Shown: positions 21,059-29,688, counted from the first letter of the stretch. The stretch: 64,000 bases of DNA from Pseudomonadota bacterium (GCA_021792365.1 JAJYUT010000001.1:372001-436000); one strand, 5' to 3'. Made by a program: numbers and translations. Notes: generated from the sequence alone by a model not told the origin.

Positions 21059-23473
21059 GTGAAGTCGCACGTTCAAGTGGCAGTCATTGGTGGTGGCGTT
21101 ATAGGGTGCAGCATTCTCTATCATCTCGCAAAGTCCGGATGGCGAGATGTGGCGTTGTTCGAGCGGGACGAGCTCACGTCAGGCTCGAGCTGGCACGCAG
21201 CGGGCGACATCCATGCCGTCAACACAGACCCTACGCTCGCGAGTCTGCAGGAATACACGATCAATCTCTACAGCCAGCTCGAAAAGGAATCGGAGCAGGC
21301 GTGCAGCATTCATATCACCGGCGGGATCATGCTGGCGAGTACGCAAGATCGATTGGACTTCCTCAAGCTGACCTGCGCTCGCAGTCGCTATCTCGGGATC
21401 GAGATGGAGATGATAACGGTTGACGAGATTGTGCGGCGCTTTCCGCTTGCGGAGCCCAAATATTTCGTGGGCGGGCTCTACAATCCGCTTGAAGGACACA
21501 TCGATCCATCGGGGGTCACGAATGCCTACGCCAAGGCGGCGAAGAAGTTGGGTGCGGAAGTTCACCGGTTCACGCCCGTCTCCGATCTGCAACAGCGCCA
21601 GGACGGCGGCTGGGATGTTATCACGGAGAAAGGCACAGTTCGGGCCGAACATGTCGTCAATGCCGCTGGCCTCTGGGCGCGCGAGGTGGGGCGCCTGGTG
21701 GGGCTGGAACTGCCGATCCTTCCGATGCAGCATCATTACCTCATCACCGAGGAAATAGAGGAGGTCGCGCGGGCGGATCGTGAGCTTCCGCATATTATGG
21801 ATACCGAAGCCGGCATCTATATGCGTCAAGAAGCAAAAGGCATCCTCATGGGCCACTATGAGAAGAACGGTGTTCCCTGGGCCGAGCGCGAGACGCCTTC
21901 GAACTTCATCCATGAACTCCTGCCGCCGGACTTGGAGCGGATTGCCCCGAGCCTGGCGGCCGGTTTTGAAAGATATCCGGCAATCGAGCGGGCCGGGATC
22001 CGGCGCGTCATCAACGGCCCCTTCACATTTGCGCCGGACGGAAATCCGGTAGTCGGGCCGGTGCGCGGCCTCAGGAACTATTGGGTGGCGTGCGGTGTGA
22101 TGGCCGGATTTTGTCAAGGCGGCGGCGTAGGGTTGACTTTGTCGAACTGGATCACCCAAGGAGATCCGGGATTCGATATATGGGCGATGGACGTGGCGCG
22201 ATTCGGCGATTGGGCGACCATGCCCTATACGAACGTCAAGGTGCGCGAGAACTACGGCCGGCGCTTCAGCATCCGATTCCCGAACGAGGAACTCGCCGCT
22301 GGCCGTCCGCTGCGCACCACGCCGGTATATGACAGACTGTTGAGCAAAGGCGCGGTGTTCGGGGCCGCATTTGGTCTGGAGCACGCGCTTTGGTTCGCAC
22401 CGGCGGGAACAACCGCGCTCGAAGAAAGCGCCTTTCGCAGGTCAAATGCCTTCGGGCCGGTCAGAGAGGAGTGCGAGGCGGTCCGAACCTCCGTCGGCCT
22501 CTTCGAAACGTCCGGATTTGCCAAGTTCAAGGTGACCGGCAGAAAGGCTGAGGACTGGCTCGGCAAGCTCCTTGCGTGCCGGTTGCCTAAGCCTGGCCGG
22601 GTTGCTCTGGCTCCTATGCTCAATCACAATGGAAAACTCATCGGGGACCTCACCATGGCCGCGCAGGGCCCGCAGGAATTCTACGTTATGGGATCCGGCG
22701 TCGCGGAGGAATATTATCTGCGCTGGTTTGAAGAGCACTTGCCCGATGCTGGCGTTGCGTTACGTTCCTTGAGCTCTGAGTTGCTGGGATTTGCAATTTC
22801 CGGTCCTCGATCGAGAAAGCTCCTCGAGCGGATAACGGATATCGACGTCAGTAACGAAGCGTTCCCCTTCATGTCCTTCCGAACGGCTCATGTCGGGATG
22901 ATCTCGGCAAAGATCGGACGGCTCAGTTTTACTGGCGAGCTTGGCTATGAGATATGGGTGCGAGCGGACTATCATCGTGCGCTATACGATCTCATCGTGA
23001 CGGCCGGCGAGGATCTTGGATTGCGGCATTTCGGTCTGCGAGCGCTGAACTCCCTTAGGCTTGAGAAGGGTTTTGGAAACTGGTCACGCGAGTTTCGCCC
23101 TGACTACAGCCCATTCGAGGCGGGTCTCAGTCGATTCGTATCCCTGGAAAAGGGAGACTTCATAGGCCGCGACGCCCTGATCCGCGAGAAACAGGAGGGC
23201 AGTCGGTACAAGCTCGTGACGCTCACGATCGATGCGAATGACGCTGACGCGATCGGAGACGAACCGATCTGGTACGACGGCGCTGTGGTTGGTTGGGTCA
23301 CATCTGGTGGTTACGGACATACAATCGGCAAATCCCTTGCGCTCGGCTATGTACCTCTGGAGTTGGCGCAGTATTCCGATGGCTTCGAAGTGGAGATCCT
23401 TGGGGCTCGCCGGCTCGCAACCTTGTCAACGCGCCCGCCTTATGACCCCGATGGTGCGCGTATGCGCGCTTGA
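21059..23473 (+). CDS. Dimethylglycine/sarcosine dehydrogenase-like FAD and folate enzyme
   Basis: The 804-aa protein has an N-terminal FAD-binding DAO domain (about residues 5-370) with VIGGGVIGCSILYHLAKSG. SGSSWHAAG carries His46, the position of covalent FAD in dimethylglycine dehydrogenase. A DMGDH-type linker domain follows, then a GcvT folate-binding domain (about 425-690: LEESAFRRSNAFGPVREECEA, LSFTGELGYEIWV, RALNSLRLEKGF) and a C-terminal barrel. Relatives oxidise N-methyl groups and pass the carbon to tetrahydrofolate. GTG at 21059 with AGGAG 9 nt upstream is chosen; an ATG at 21026 is possible. It lies between importer genes, so it probably demethylates the imported solute. The exact substrate is unknown. 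Confidence 0.9.
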   Translation: MKSHVQVAVIGGGVIGCSILYHLAKSGWRDVALFERDELTSGSSWHAAGDIHAVNTDPTLASLQEYTINLYSQLEKESEQACSIHITGGIMLASTQDRLDFLKLTCARSRYLGIEMEMITVDEIVRRFPLAEPKYFVGGLYNPLEGHIDPSGVTNAYAKAAKKLGAEVHRFTPVSDLQQRQDGGWDVITEKGTVRAEHVVNAAGLWAREVGRLVGLELPILPMQHHYLITEEIEEVARADRELPHIMDTEAGIYMRQEAKGILMGHYEKNGVPWAERETPSNFIHELLPPDLERIAPSLAAGFERYPAIERAGIRRVINGPFTFAPDGNPVVGPVRGLRNYWVACGVMAGFCQGGGVGLTLSNWITQGDPGFDIWAMDVARFGDWATMPYTNVKVRENYGRRFSIRFPNEELAAGRPLRTTPVYDRLLSKGAVFGAAFGLEHALWFAPAGTTALEESAFRRSNAFGPVREECEAVRTSVGLFETSGFAKFKVTGRKAEDWLGKLLACRLPKPGRVALAPMLNHNGKLIGDLTMAAQGPQEFYVMGSGVAEEYYLRWFEEHLPDAGVALRSLSSELLGFAISGPRSRKLLERITDIDVSNEAFPFMSFRTAHVGMISAKIGRLSFTGELGYEIWVRADYHRALYDLIVTAGEDLGLRHFGLRALNSLRLEKGFGNWSREFRPDYSPFEAGLSRFVSLEKGDFIGRDALIREKQEGSRYKLVTLTIDANDADAIGDEPIWYDGAVVGWVTSGGYGHTIGKSLALGYVPLELAQYSDGFEVEILGARRLATLSTRPPYDPDGARMRA

Positions 23474-23503
23474 CGGCCCAGAAGATAGGGGTAGCCACTG
23501 CAG

Positions 23504-24286
23504 ATGATGGAGCGTGACATAGTGAAGGGTCAGGTAGTTTCGTCATGGACTGCGGATCAGCCAATGGTTGCTCTCAAGGACGTGCGAAAGTCCTTCGGAC
23601 CACTGGAGGTCCTCAAGGGTGTTTCGCTCTCGGTAATGAAAGGAGAAGTGGCCTGCATCATCGGCCCATCGGGATCTGGCAAGTCAACCCTTATACGGTG
23701 TATCAACGCGCTGACGCCAATCGATTCAGGCTCGATCAAGGTTGAAGGACAGGAAGTCAACACACCAGATTTGGACAAGCTAACGCTTCGGCGAAAGGTC
23801 GGGATTATCTTTCAGCAGTATAATCTGTTCCCGCACAAGACGGCGCTCCAGAATATCATGATGGCGCCAATACAGGTGCTTAAGCAGGATCGGCAAGAAG
23901 TGGAATCGCGCGCCCGCAATCTGCTGAAGAGGGTCGGGCTCGAAGGAAAGGAATCGGGTTACCCTGGCGAGCTGTCTGGCGGCCAGCAGCAGAGAGTCGC
24001 GATCGCGCGTTCGCTTGCCATGAACCCGGACGTCATGCTGTTCGATGAAGTCACCGCGGCCCTTGATCCTGAAACTGTCAAGGAGGTGTTAGTCACGATC
24101 AAAGAGTTGGCGCGTGATGGCATGACTTGCATAATCGTTACGCACGAGATGGCGTTTGCTCGTGAGCTCGCAGATCAAGTGTACTTTACAGACAAGGGTG
24201 TCATCGTGGAGCATGGACGCCCGGATGCATTCTTTAGTAACCCACAAGATCCACGTAGCCGACAGTTCTTGAACCGCATTCTGTGA
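23504..24286 (+). CDS. Amino acid ABC transporter ATP-binding protein
   Basis: The 260-aa ATPase has Walker A GPSGSGKST, the Q-loop, signature LSGGQQQRVAIARSL, and Walker B with MLFDEVTAALDPE. A valine stands where many ABC ATPases have proline (DEPT), a known variant in this subfamily. An N-terminal extension of about 20 residues is slightly longer than usual; a later start is possible. It powers the importer encoded upstream and ends the operon. Confidence 0.93.
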   Translation: MMERDIVKGQVVSSWTADQPMVALKDVRKSFGPLEVLKGVSLSVMKGEVACIIGPSGSGKSTLIRCINALTPIDSGSIKVEGQEVNTPDLDKLTLRRKVGIIFQQYNLFPHKTALQNIMMAPIQVLKQDRQEVESRARNLLKRVGLEGKESGYPGELSGGQQQRVAIARSLAMNPDVMLFDEVTAALDPETVKEVLVTIKELARDGMTCIIVTHEMAFARELADQVYFTDKGVIVEHGRPDAFFSNPQDPRSRQFLNRIL

Positions 24287-24491
24287 TCTGTAGATACGGT
24301 TGAGCATCGGTGCGCCATGGGCCGGTGGGCACGAGGCTAACCTTACGTTAGCGCCGGCAGAAGAGACCATCCGCACGTCCAAGTCTGGCACTGTCCAGGA
24401 AAGGTCTGTTTAGGGCGGGACCCATCATCGCAAGGCTTTGTCTTCGGTTCTTGGTCAGACTTCCTCCAGCTAGGTCAAATTGGGTGCATCT

Positions 24492-25721
24492 TCAGACTGG
24501 GGCGGAACTTGTTAGCGCCGCAACGAGCGCCGCAATTGTCTCGGTAGCATCGCGCTTTGCATCGTCGCTCACGCGAGCGTAGATCTCGGTCGCCTTCGTG
24601 GTCTTGTGGCCCATCGCTTTGCCAATCAGCAAGAGTGACATCCCACCTCTGGCACCGATGCTGCCCCAGCTTCGACGAAGATCATGCAAAGTCACATCGT
24701 CGAGACCAGCAAGCTTGCGTACCCTGTGCCACGCCTTTTCGATGGCGATGAAATGCCCACCCTCGACGTCTCCGGGGAAAACGTATGGATTTCCGTCTTT
24801 TCGAGGAAGCTCTATAAGCAGTGAGATCGATTGATCACCAAGGTAGGTGACTTTTCGTCCCGTCTTTGTATCAGGCAGGCGGAGGCAGCGATCCTCAAAG
24901 TCCACAAAGGACCATTGGAGAGTAACAAGCTCCGAGCGCCGCAGCCCTGTGTAGAGGAGCAACCGCAATATCGCTGTCACGCGGTAGTCTTCGGTGTCAT
25001 TGCGCTCCAGCGCGTCCAAGGTCTGAGCAAGCCTTTGATATTCACGGTTCGAGAGGAATCGCTCGCGCGAGATTTCTGGATTCCGCTGGACATGTCGGGC
25101 CGGGTTAGTTCCACGGGCGCGTAGATCTCGGCTTTCTGCGAAGTTGAACATCTTGCTGAGCAGAGACACAGTGCGATTTGCGACGCCCTTTCCGCCGCGG
25201 ACCTTGCTCCACCGTTGTTTTCCCAAGCGCACCACGCGGGATGTGTGGCCGTCTTCGACCGATCGCATGATGCGTTCAACGTCAGCCTGAGTGACGCGGT
25301 CGATCTTCAGCTTGCCTCCCAAAGGAATGATATGATTGTCGATGATCCCTTGATAGGTGACGGCGGTGAGCGCTTTTAGGCGGCGTTGCCCATGTTCCGT
25401 CATGAACTGGGTGCACAATTCCTGCAGCGTGGTGGACTTGCGCTGCTTCTGCTTTTCTTCACTTGGATCCCGACCAGCGGCGACTTCGCCCAACCATCGT
25501 TGAGCCTTGAGGCGCGCCTGCTCGCAAGTGATCGCTCCATGAGCGCCTATCGCGGGCCGCCTCTCGTAATTGTCGGAAGTTCGGTAATACAGGAAGTAGA
25601 CGCGCTTCCCCTTCGGCGTGATCTTGCAACCGAAGCCTTTAATCTCTGTGTCCCAGATGATCTGGTTCTTTGCGCAAGGTTCGATTGCCTCAACAGTGCG
25701 CTTGGTCAGCTTCGCCCTCAC
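24492..25721 (-). CDS. int: Tyrosine-type site-specific integrase
   Basis: The 409-aa integrase has an N-terminal arm-binding DUF4102 domain (RAKLTKRTVEAIEP, DTEIKGFGCKITPKG), a SAM-like core-binding domain and a C-terminal catalytic domain. The catalytic set is visible: Arg in LLLYTGLRRSEL, HDLRR for His and the second Arg, GHKTTKATEIYARV for the last His and the Tyr nucleophile. GTG at 25721 has GGAG 7 nt upstream and is preferred over a TTG at 25763. It lies next to a broken tRNA-Arg gene on the same strand, the usual layout for an island integrase, and probably inserted the island. Confidence 0.93.
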   Translation of the reverse strand: MRAKLTKRTVEAIEPCAKNQIIWDTEIKGFGCKITPKGKRVYFLYYRTSDNYERRPAIGAHGAITCEQARLKAQRWLGEVAAGRDPSEEKQKQRKSTTLQELCTQFMTEHGQRRLKALTAVTYQGIIDNHIIPLGGKLKIDRVTQADVERIMRSVEDGHTSRVVRLGKQRWSKVRGGKGVANRTVSLLSKMFNFAESRDLRARGTNPARHVQRNPEISRERFLSNREYQRLAQTLDALERNDTEDYRVTAILRLLLYTGLRRSELVTLQWSFVDFEDRCLRLPDTKTGRKVTYLGDQSISLLIELPRKDGNPYVFPGDVEGGHFIAIEKAWHRVRKLAGLDDVTLHDLRRSWGSIGARGGMSLLLIGKAMGHKTTKATEIYARVSDDAKRDATETIAALVAALTSSAPV

Positions 25722-25739
25722 CGCTCGCTCCGAATTTCC

Positions 25740-25760
25740 TAGGTCGCAAATAGGTCGCAA
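25740..25760. repeat. Tandem 10-bp repeat upstream of int
   Basis: TAGGTCGCAA occurs at 25740-25749 and again at 25751-25760. Its place between the integrase start and the tRNA fragment makes it a candidate arm-type integrase site, but the copies may be part of a longer upstream reading of the integrase. Confidence 0.5.
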
Positions 25761-25877
25761 CAAAGGGCGAATCGGGGAGTATCCCGATGTCCGTCGGAGT
25801 AAATCTATTTGAGCTAAGTACCTGAGAAAACTTAGGTCAGCGTAGCAGGGAGAGCTCCGGCGTACAGCCCAAGCTAA

Positions 25878-25917
25878 TTTAGGAAACCGACGCTCTATCC
25901 TGCTGAGCTACGGGGTC
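25878..25917 (-). pseudogene. tRNA-Arg(CCU), 5' half only
   Basis: On the minus strand the sequence starts GACCCCGTAGCTCAGCAGGA and continues through the D arm (GCTC/GAGC) and anticodon arm stem TCGGT. It reaches the loop TTCCTAA (anticodon CCU). At tRNA position 40 the match stops: instead of ACCGA for the second stem strand the DNA reads ATTAGC, and no variable loop, T arm (GTTCGA) or acceptor 3' strand follows. The break falls at the anticodon arm, a common crossover site for tyrosine integrases. The gene cannot make a working tRNA as it stands; the 3' half may lie at the far end of the island. Confidence 0.8.
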
Positions 25918-25944
25918 GCGGTGCGAGCGCAGGATGCGGCAGCC

Positions 25945-25974
25945 CTTATAGCAGAGCCGCCCCCGCTCTGTCAG
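25945..25974 (-). promoter_or_regulatory. Promoter of the broken tRNA-Arg gene
   Basis: CTGACA (25969-25974) and TATAAG (25945-25950) on the minus strand are 18 bp apart and lie about 28 nt upstream of the tRNA 5' end. The promoter is on the chromosomal side of the junction and so survived the insertion; it now reads towards the integrase gene. Confidence 0.6.
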
Positions 25975-26002
25975 GCCCTGCCGGACGTGGACCCGGACTC
26001 CA

Positions 26003-27064
26003 TCAATCCAGCGTTCCCAAGGTCTTGAGTACGGCGTCGCTGACCGCGCCGCGGGGCGCGGTCTTGAGCAGCGGCTCCGGCGCGGCGGTCAGCAGGATGG
26101 TGACCGTGCGGTCGTAGGCCGCGGGGTCGAGGCGCCCGAACGGGATGCGGTCCACCTGCACCAGATCGTTGGCGGACCAGATTGCGCGCAGCAGGGTGGC
26201 GAGGTCCGGGACCGGGGGCGCGGCGATCTCCGCCAGGAATTCCGCGGCCTTGCGCGCCTCGCGCGCGGCGCTGCCCCAGCCCGCGCGTGAAGCGGTGAGG
26301 AAGCGCGCGATGCGTCGGATGCGGTCGGTGTATTTTAGGTCGAGCGCGCGCGCATAGAGCCCGTCCTCCAGCGTGGCGGTGCCGATCTCCTCATAGAAAA
26401 AGATGCGGTAGTCGAAGATCGTCCTGTCCTGCAGCGCAAGCTGCGCCGAGAGCGCGTAGCTATGGCTCGTGAAGCAATCGCTGCTGCGCTGGCGATAGAC
26501 GTCGGGGTCGAGCCCTTCGCGCAGGATGGTGACGCCGTCCGCCTCGCCATAGATCCCGAGGCCGATCCTCGCCATCCAGGCATAGAACGGGCCTTCCTGC
26601 CCGCCGGACCAGAGCGAAACGTTCATGCCCTTGAGGTCTCTGGGCTCCTTGATCGGGTGGCGGCAGGCCAGCACCAGGCCCGATTGCTGGAATATCTGCG
26701 CGACATGGACGACATCGGCCCCCTCCGCGCGCGCCCGCAACGCGTGGGGCATGATGTCGATCGCGAGATCCGCGTCGCCCTCCGCCACCATGCGGGCAGG
26801 CCCGCGTGCATCGGCGACGATGAATTCCGGATCCAGCCCTTCGCGCGCGAACCAGCCGCCGGCCTCCGCCAGGTAATAGCCGATGGTGCGCGGCGACGGG
26901 CCTTCCGGCAGCGCCACCACGATGGAGGTGAGCTTCGCATCCTGTGCAGTGGCGGATGGCAGGGGCACGGCGGCGAGGATGAGGAGCAGCACGGCGGAAG
27001 CTGCGCGCTTCAATCGGGTTCGCCGGATCGGCGCTTCCACAAGCCATCTCGCCTTGCGTCTCAT
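26003..27064 (-). CDS. NMT1/THI5-like ABC transporter substrate-binding protein
   Basis: The 353-aa protein has a positively charged N-terminus and a signal peptide (RLKRAASAVLLLILAAVPLPSATAQ, cleavage about residue 41). It then has the NMT1-like fold: PSPRTIGYYLAEAGGWFAREGLDPEFI, ARMVAEGDADLAIDIMPHALR, ACRHPIKEPRDLKGMNVSLW. This family serves taurine, sulfonate, nitrate and pyrimidine-precursor importers. No permease or ATPase is adjacent, so it is an orphan here. The start is not fixed by a clear ribosome site; ATG at 27064 gives the most usual signal peptide. It is divergent from gpsA and is the first chromosomal gene after the island. Confidence 0.82.
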   Translation of the reverse strand: MRRKARWLVEAPIRRTRLKRAASAVLLLILAAVPLPSATAQDAKLTSIVVALPEGPSPRTIGYYLAEAGGWFAREGLDPEFIVADARGPARMVAEGDADLAIDIMPHALRARAEGADVVHVAQIFQQSGLVLACRHPIKEPRDLKGMNVSLWSGGQEGPFYAWMARIGLGIYGEADGVTILREGLDPDVYRQRSSDCFTSHSYALSAQLALQDRTIFDYRIFFYEEIGTATLEDGLYARALDLKYTDRIRRIARFLTASRAGWGSAAREARKAAEFLAEIAAPPVPDLATLLRAIWSANDLVQVDRIPFGRLDPAAYDRTVTILLTAAPEPLLKTAPRGAVSDAVLKTLGTLD

Positions 27065-27132
27065 CGCGAGGCAGATTACAGGCGCGGCTCGGCGGCGCGC
27101 AATCCGCCGCAACAGGTGAAGGTGGGCACCCT

Positions 27133-28128
27133 ATGCAGATCCAGTCTCTCGGCATCGCGGGCGCGGGCGCGTGGGGAACCGCCCTGGCCATGCAGGCGGC
27201 GCGCGCCGGGCTGGCAACCACCCTGTGGGCGCGCCGGCCGGAAGCGGCGGCGGCGATCGCGGCGAGCCGGGAGAATGCCGATTACCTGCCTGGCGCCACG
27301 CTGCCGCCGGAGGTCGCCGTCACCGGGCGTCTGGCGGATGCGCTGGCGGCGGATGCGGTGCTCTATGTCCAGCCGGCGCAGTATCTGCGCGCCTTCTGTG
27401 CCGCCGCGCGCGACGTCTGGCGCACCGGGGCGCCGCTGGTGCTGTGCGCCAAGGGCATCGAGCTCGACAGCGGGCTCCTGCTCACTGACCTCGCGGCGGA
27501 GGCGCTGCCGCAGGCGGCGGTCGCGGTGCTCTCCGGCCCCAGCTTCGCGGGCGAGGTCGCCGCCGGCCTGCCGACCGCGGTCGTCGTCGCCAGCCCCGAT
27601 TCCGCGCTCAACGAGACGCTGATGCAGGCGCTGTCGCACGGCGCTTTCCGGCCCTATGGCAGCCTCGATCCCGTCGGCGTCGAGCTGGCGGGCGCCGCCA
27701 AGAACGTGCTCGCCATCGCCTGCGGCATCATCATGGGGCGCGGCTTGGGCGAGAATGCGCGCGCCGCCCTGGTGACGCGCGGCCTGGCAGAGCTGGCGCG
27801 CCTTGCCCACGCGCTGGGCGGGCGGGCGGAGACCATGCTCGGCCTCGCCGGCGTGGGCGACGTGGTGCTGACCTGCAACTCCATGAAGTCGCGCAACGCA
27901 TCGCTCGGCTTCGAACTGGGGCGCGGCCGGACGCTTTCCGAAATCCTTTCCGAGCGGCGCAGCGTCGCTGAAGGCGTGCCGACGGCGGCGGCGCTGGAGC
28001 GGCTTGCGGCGCGGCTCAAGGTAGACATGCCGATCGCCGGCACCGTCGCCGCGATCCTTGCCGGCCGCGCCGAGATCGACCAGGCGATCCGTGACTTGCT
28101 CGCGCGCCCGCTGAAGCACGAAGGGTAG
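27133..28128 (+). CDS. gpsA: NAD(P)-dependent glycerol-3-phosphate dehydrogenase
   Basis: The 331-aa cytosolic enzyme reduces dihydroxyacetone phosphate to sn-glycerol 3-phosphate for phospholipid synthesis. The Rossmann motif GAGAWGTALAMQAARAG is at residues 8-24. The family motifs follow: VLSGPSFAGEVAAGLPTAVV, the catalytic lysine in GAAKNVLAIACGI and LAGVGDVVLTC. Length is normal. Confidence 0.96.
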   Translation: MQIQSLGIAGAGAWGTALAMQAARAGLATTLWARRPEAAAAIAASRENADYLPGATLPPEVAVTGRLADALAADAVLYVQPAQYLRAFCAAARDVWRTGAPLVLCAKGIELDSGLLLTDLAAEALPQAAVAVLSGPSFAGEVAAGLPTAVVVASPDSALNETLMQALSHGAFRPYGSLDPVGVELAGAAKNVLAIACGIIMGRGLGENARAALVTRGLAELARLAHALGGRAETMLGLAGVGDVVLTCNSMKSRNASLGFELGRGRTLSEILSERRSVAEGVPTAAALERLAARLKVDMPIAGTVAAILAGRAEIDQAIRDLLARPLKHEG

Positions 28129-28281
28129 GCGTCCCGACGCGCCGTGCCGCCGCGGCCGCATCATGCTTAACGAAGCGCTAACCGCAGGGCGCGCTCCTAA
28201 CCAAGCTGCAGCAGTTGCGCGCTTCGCCAGGGCGCGCCGCCGGGGTATCATGCGCTTTGCCCGCGGGAGCAGGAGGACGAC

Positions 28282-28710
28282 GTGAACACGGACCGTCTGC
28301 TGTGCGCCACCGACGGATCGCCGCCTTCCGAGAAGGCCGTGGCCTATGCGGTCGGCCTGGCTGAGGAGATGCGGCGTTCCATCACCTTCCTGCTGGTGGT
28401 CGATGGCGCGCTCGAGCGGGCACCCGACGTCTGGGACGAGGCGCGGGTGAAAGCGGAGGATCTGCCGCCGGACAAGGAGCTGCTGGGAGCCCTGAAGACG
28501 GCCTTGCAGCACCGGTTGCTGAACCTCAAGCTGGTGCGCGCCTATGGCTCCGACCCGGCGGAGGCAATCGTCGGCTATGCCGAGCGCAACGGCTATCACC
28601 ACATCATCGTCGGCTCGGCGGGGCGCACCGGCGCCAGGCGCATGCTGATGGGCTCAGTCGCGGAGGACGTGGTGACGCGCGCCCATTGCCCCGTCACCGT
28701 GGTGCGCTGA
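28282..28710 (+). CDS. Universal stress protein, UspA family
   Basis: The 142-aa protein has the single-domain Usp fold: DRLLCATDGSPPSEKAVAYAVGLA at the start and the nucleotide-binding GSAGRTGARRMLMGSVAEDVV near the end, matching the ATP-binding subgroup G-2x-G-9x-G-S pattern. GGAGGACG precedes the GTG start. The gene stands alone between gpsA and a long non-coding stretch. Its exact role in stress survival is not predictable. Confidence 0.93.
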   Translation: MNTDRLLCATDGSPPSEKAVAYAVGLAEEMRRSITFLLVVDGALERAPDVWDEARVKAEDLPPDKELLGALKTALQHRLLNLKLVRAYGSDPAEAIVGYAERNGYHHIIVGSAGRTGARRMLMGSVAEDVVTRAHCPVTVVR

Positions 28711-29024
28711 GGCGGCTTACGCCTTCATCCGCCGTCTCGCCCGCCGCACACGATTTCGCGAGCAGCCCCTTGCAGCGGCGCTGAAATTTCCTATTTCCTC
28801 CCCCGGCGCTTTGATGTATTTTCCGCGCCCAGCTGAAACTGCGTAAGAGTGCTTTGATGTACGCCTTGCGTCACCGACGACGAATCCCAGAGAGCCTGCC
28901 GGGCGGGATGGTCGTTCGTACGCAAGGACCGGAGCACCTCCATTAGCGAGGTGATCCTCCAGGCGACGGACGATCCGGGCAACCGGCGAGACGTTCGAAG
29001 ACCTGTTGAGAAGGATCACCACCG
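28711..29024. other. Long non-coding stretch before the acetyltransferase gene
   Basis: No gene is supported here. An 11-bp direct repeat, GCTTTGATGTA, occurs at 28808-28818 and 28851-28861, 43 bp apart start to start. The region could carry the promoter and regulator sites for the downstream acetyltransferase; no clear -35/-10 pair is seen. Confidence 0.4.
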
Positions 29025-29615
29025 ATGAAACTCATCAAACCCGAGTACCTGATCAAACCTGAGCCGGCCGTGCTGGGTGGCGCCGTCGAGCGTCTGTACG
29101 ACGACGTGTTTGGCCCCGCACGGTTCCACAAGGCCTCCTATCAGTTCCGAGACGGCGTCGAGCCGGTGCGCGCACTGAGCTGGATCGCGGTGGAAGGCGA
29201 CCGCTCAGGTAAAGAGCGATTGGTGGGCGCCATCCGCTACTGGCCGGTCCTGGTCGGCGAAAGCGGCCATCCCGCTCTGCTGCTCGGCCCGCTCGCGATC
29301 GCGCAGGACCGCGCCGGCAGAGGCATCGGCCGCGCCCTCATGTTCAAGACGCTCGATCTCGCCGCGCAGCTCGGCCACGACCTCGTGCTGCTGGTCGGCG
29401 ACCTTGAGTACTACAAGAGATTCGGCTTCGTTCCGGCGACGCCGCACGGTTTCGTCATGCCAGGCGAGTCGCGGCCCGACCGCCTGCAAGTGGCCCCGCT
29501 GAAGGACGATGTCCTGGGCCGGATTGCGGGGGAGGTTCGCCACCTGCACAGCGGCCTTTCGGCCGTCGCCGCCAGGGCCGCCCGGCGCACGCCCCGCAGG
29601 GCCCGCGCCCGCTGA
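29025..29615 (+). CDS. GNAT-family N-acetyltransferase
   Basis: The 196-aa protein has a GNAT fold of the YhbS type: GAIRYWPVLVG, LLLGPLAIAQDRAGRGIGRALM (acetyl-CoA binding motif A with RAGRGIG) and YYKRFGFVPATPHGF. The arginine-rich tail (RAARRTPRRARAR) is unusual and may bind nucleic acid or be unstructured. AAGGA precedes the ATG and a strong hairpin terminator follows. The acceptor substrate is unknown. Confidence 0.9.
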   Translation: MKLIKPEYLIKPEPAVLGGAVERLYDDVFGPARFHKASYQFRDGVEPVRALSWIAVEGDRSGKERLVGAIRYWPVLVGESGHPALLLGPLAIAQDRAGRGIGRALMFKTLDLAAQLGHDLVLLVGDLEYYKRFGFVPATPHGFVMPGESRPDRLQVAPLKDDVLGRIAGEVRHLHSGLSAVAARAARRTPRRARAR

Positions 29616-29629
29616 TCCGATCGCGGAGT

Positions 29630-29667
29630 GAGCACGGCCCGCCCGAGCAATCCGGCGGGCCGTGCTC
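29630..29667 (+). terminator. Terminator hairpin after the acetyltransferase
   Basis: GAGCACGGCCCGCC (29630-29643) pairs perfectly with 29654-29667 around a 10-nt loop and is followed by TTG. The stem is very strong; the T-run is short. Confidence 0.75.
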
Positions 29668-29688
29668 TTGTCGCAGACGAGGAGCGCA

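Larger units (their letters stand above)
1..25877. mobile_element. Genomic island: ICE-derived backbone plus catabolic cargo
   Basis: The right border is set by a tyrosine integrase (24492-25721) lying against a tRNA-Arg gene broken in its anticodon arm at 25878. The left border is not visible; the window edge is used. The content mixes an ICE-type backbone (RdfS-like, TraF-like, lytic transglycosylase, DUF736, ParB, DUF2958, ArdC, XRE repressor), an intact IS66 element, a large serine recombinase and a catabolic cluster. In the rhizobial ICE family the rdfS-traF-transglycosylase block normally precedes a relaxase, coupling protein and Trb genes; none of these is here. The island may be a composite of more than one mobile element, because it holds two unrelated recombinases. 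Confidence 0.65.

Noticed and set aside
24320-24358. Stem GCTAAC/GTTAGC within GCCGG/CCGGC after the ABC ATPase gene as a terminator
   Set aside because: The inner stem is only 6 bp and no T-run follows; too weak to list as a terminator.
1-25877. Prophage as explanation for the island
   Set aside because: No capsid, tail, portal, terminase or lysis genes; the backbone genes are of ICE type and the transglycosylase has a conjugation context.
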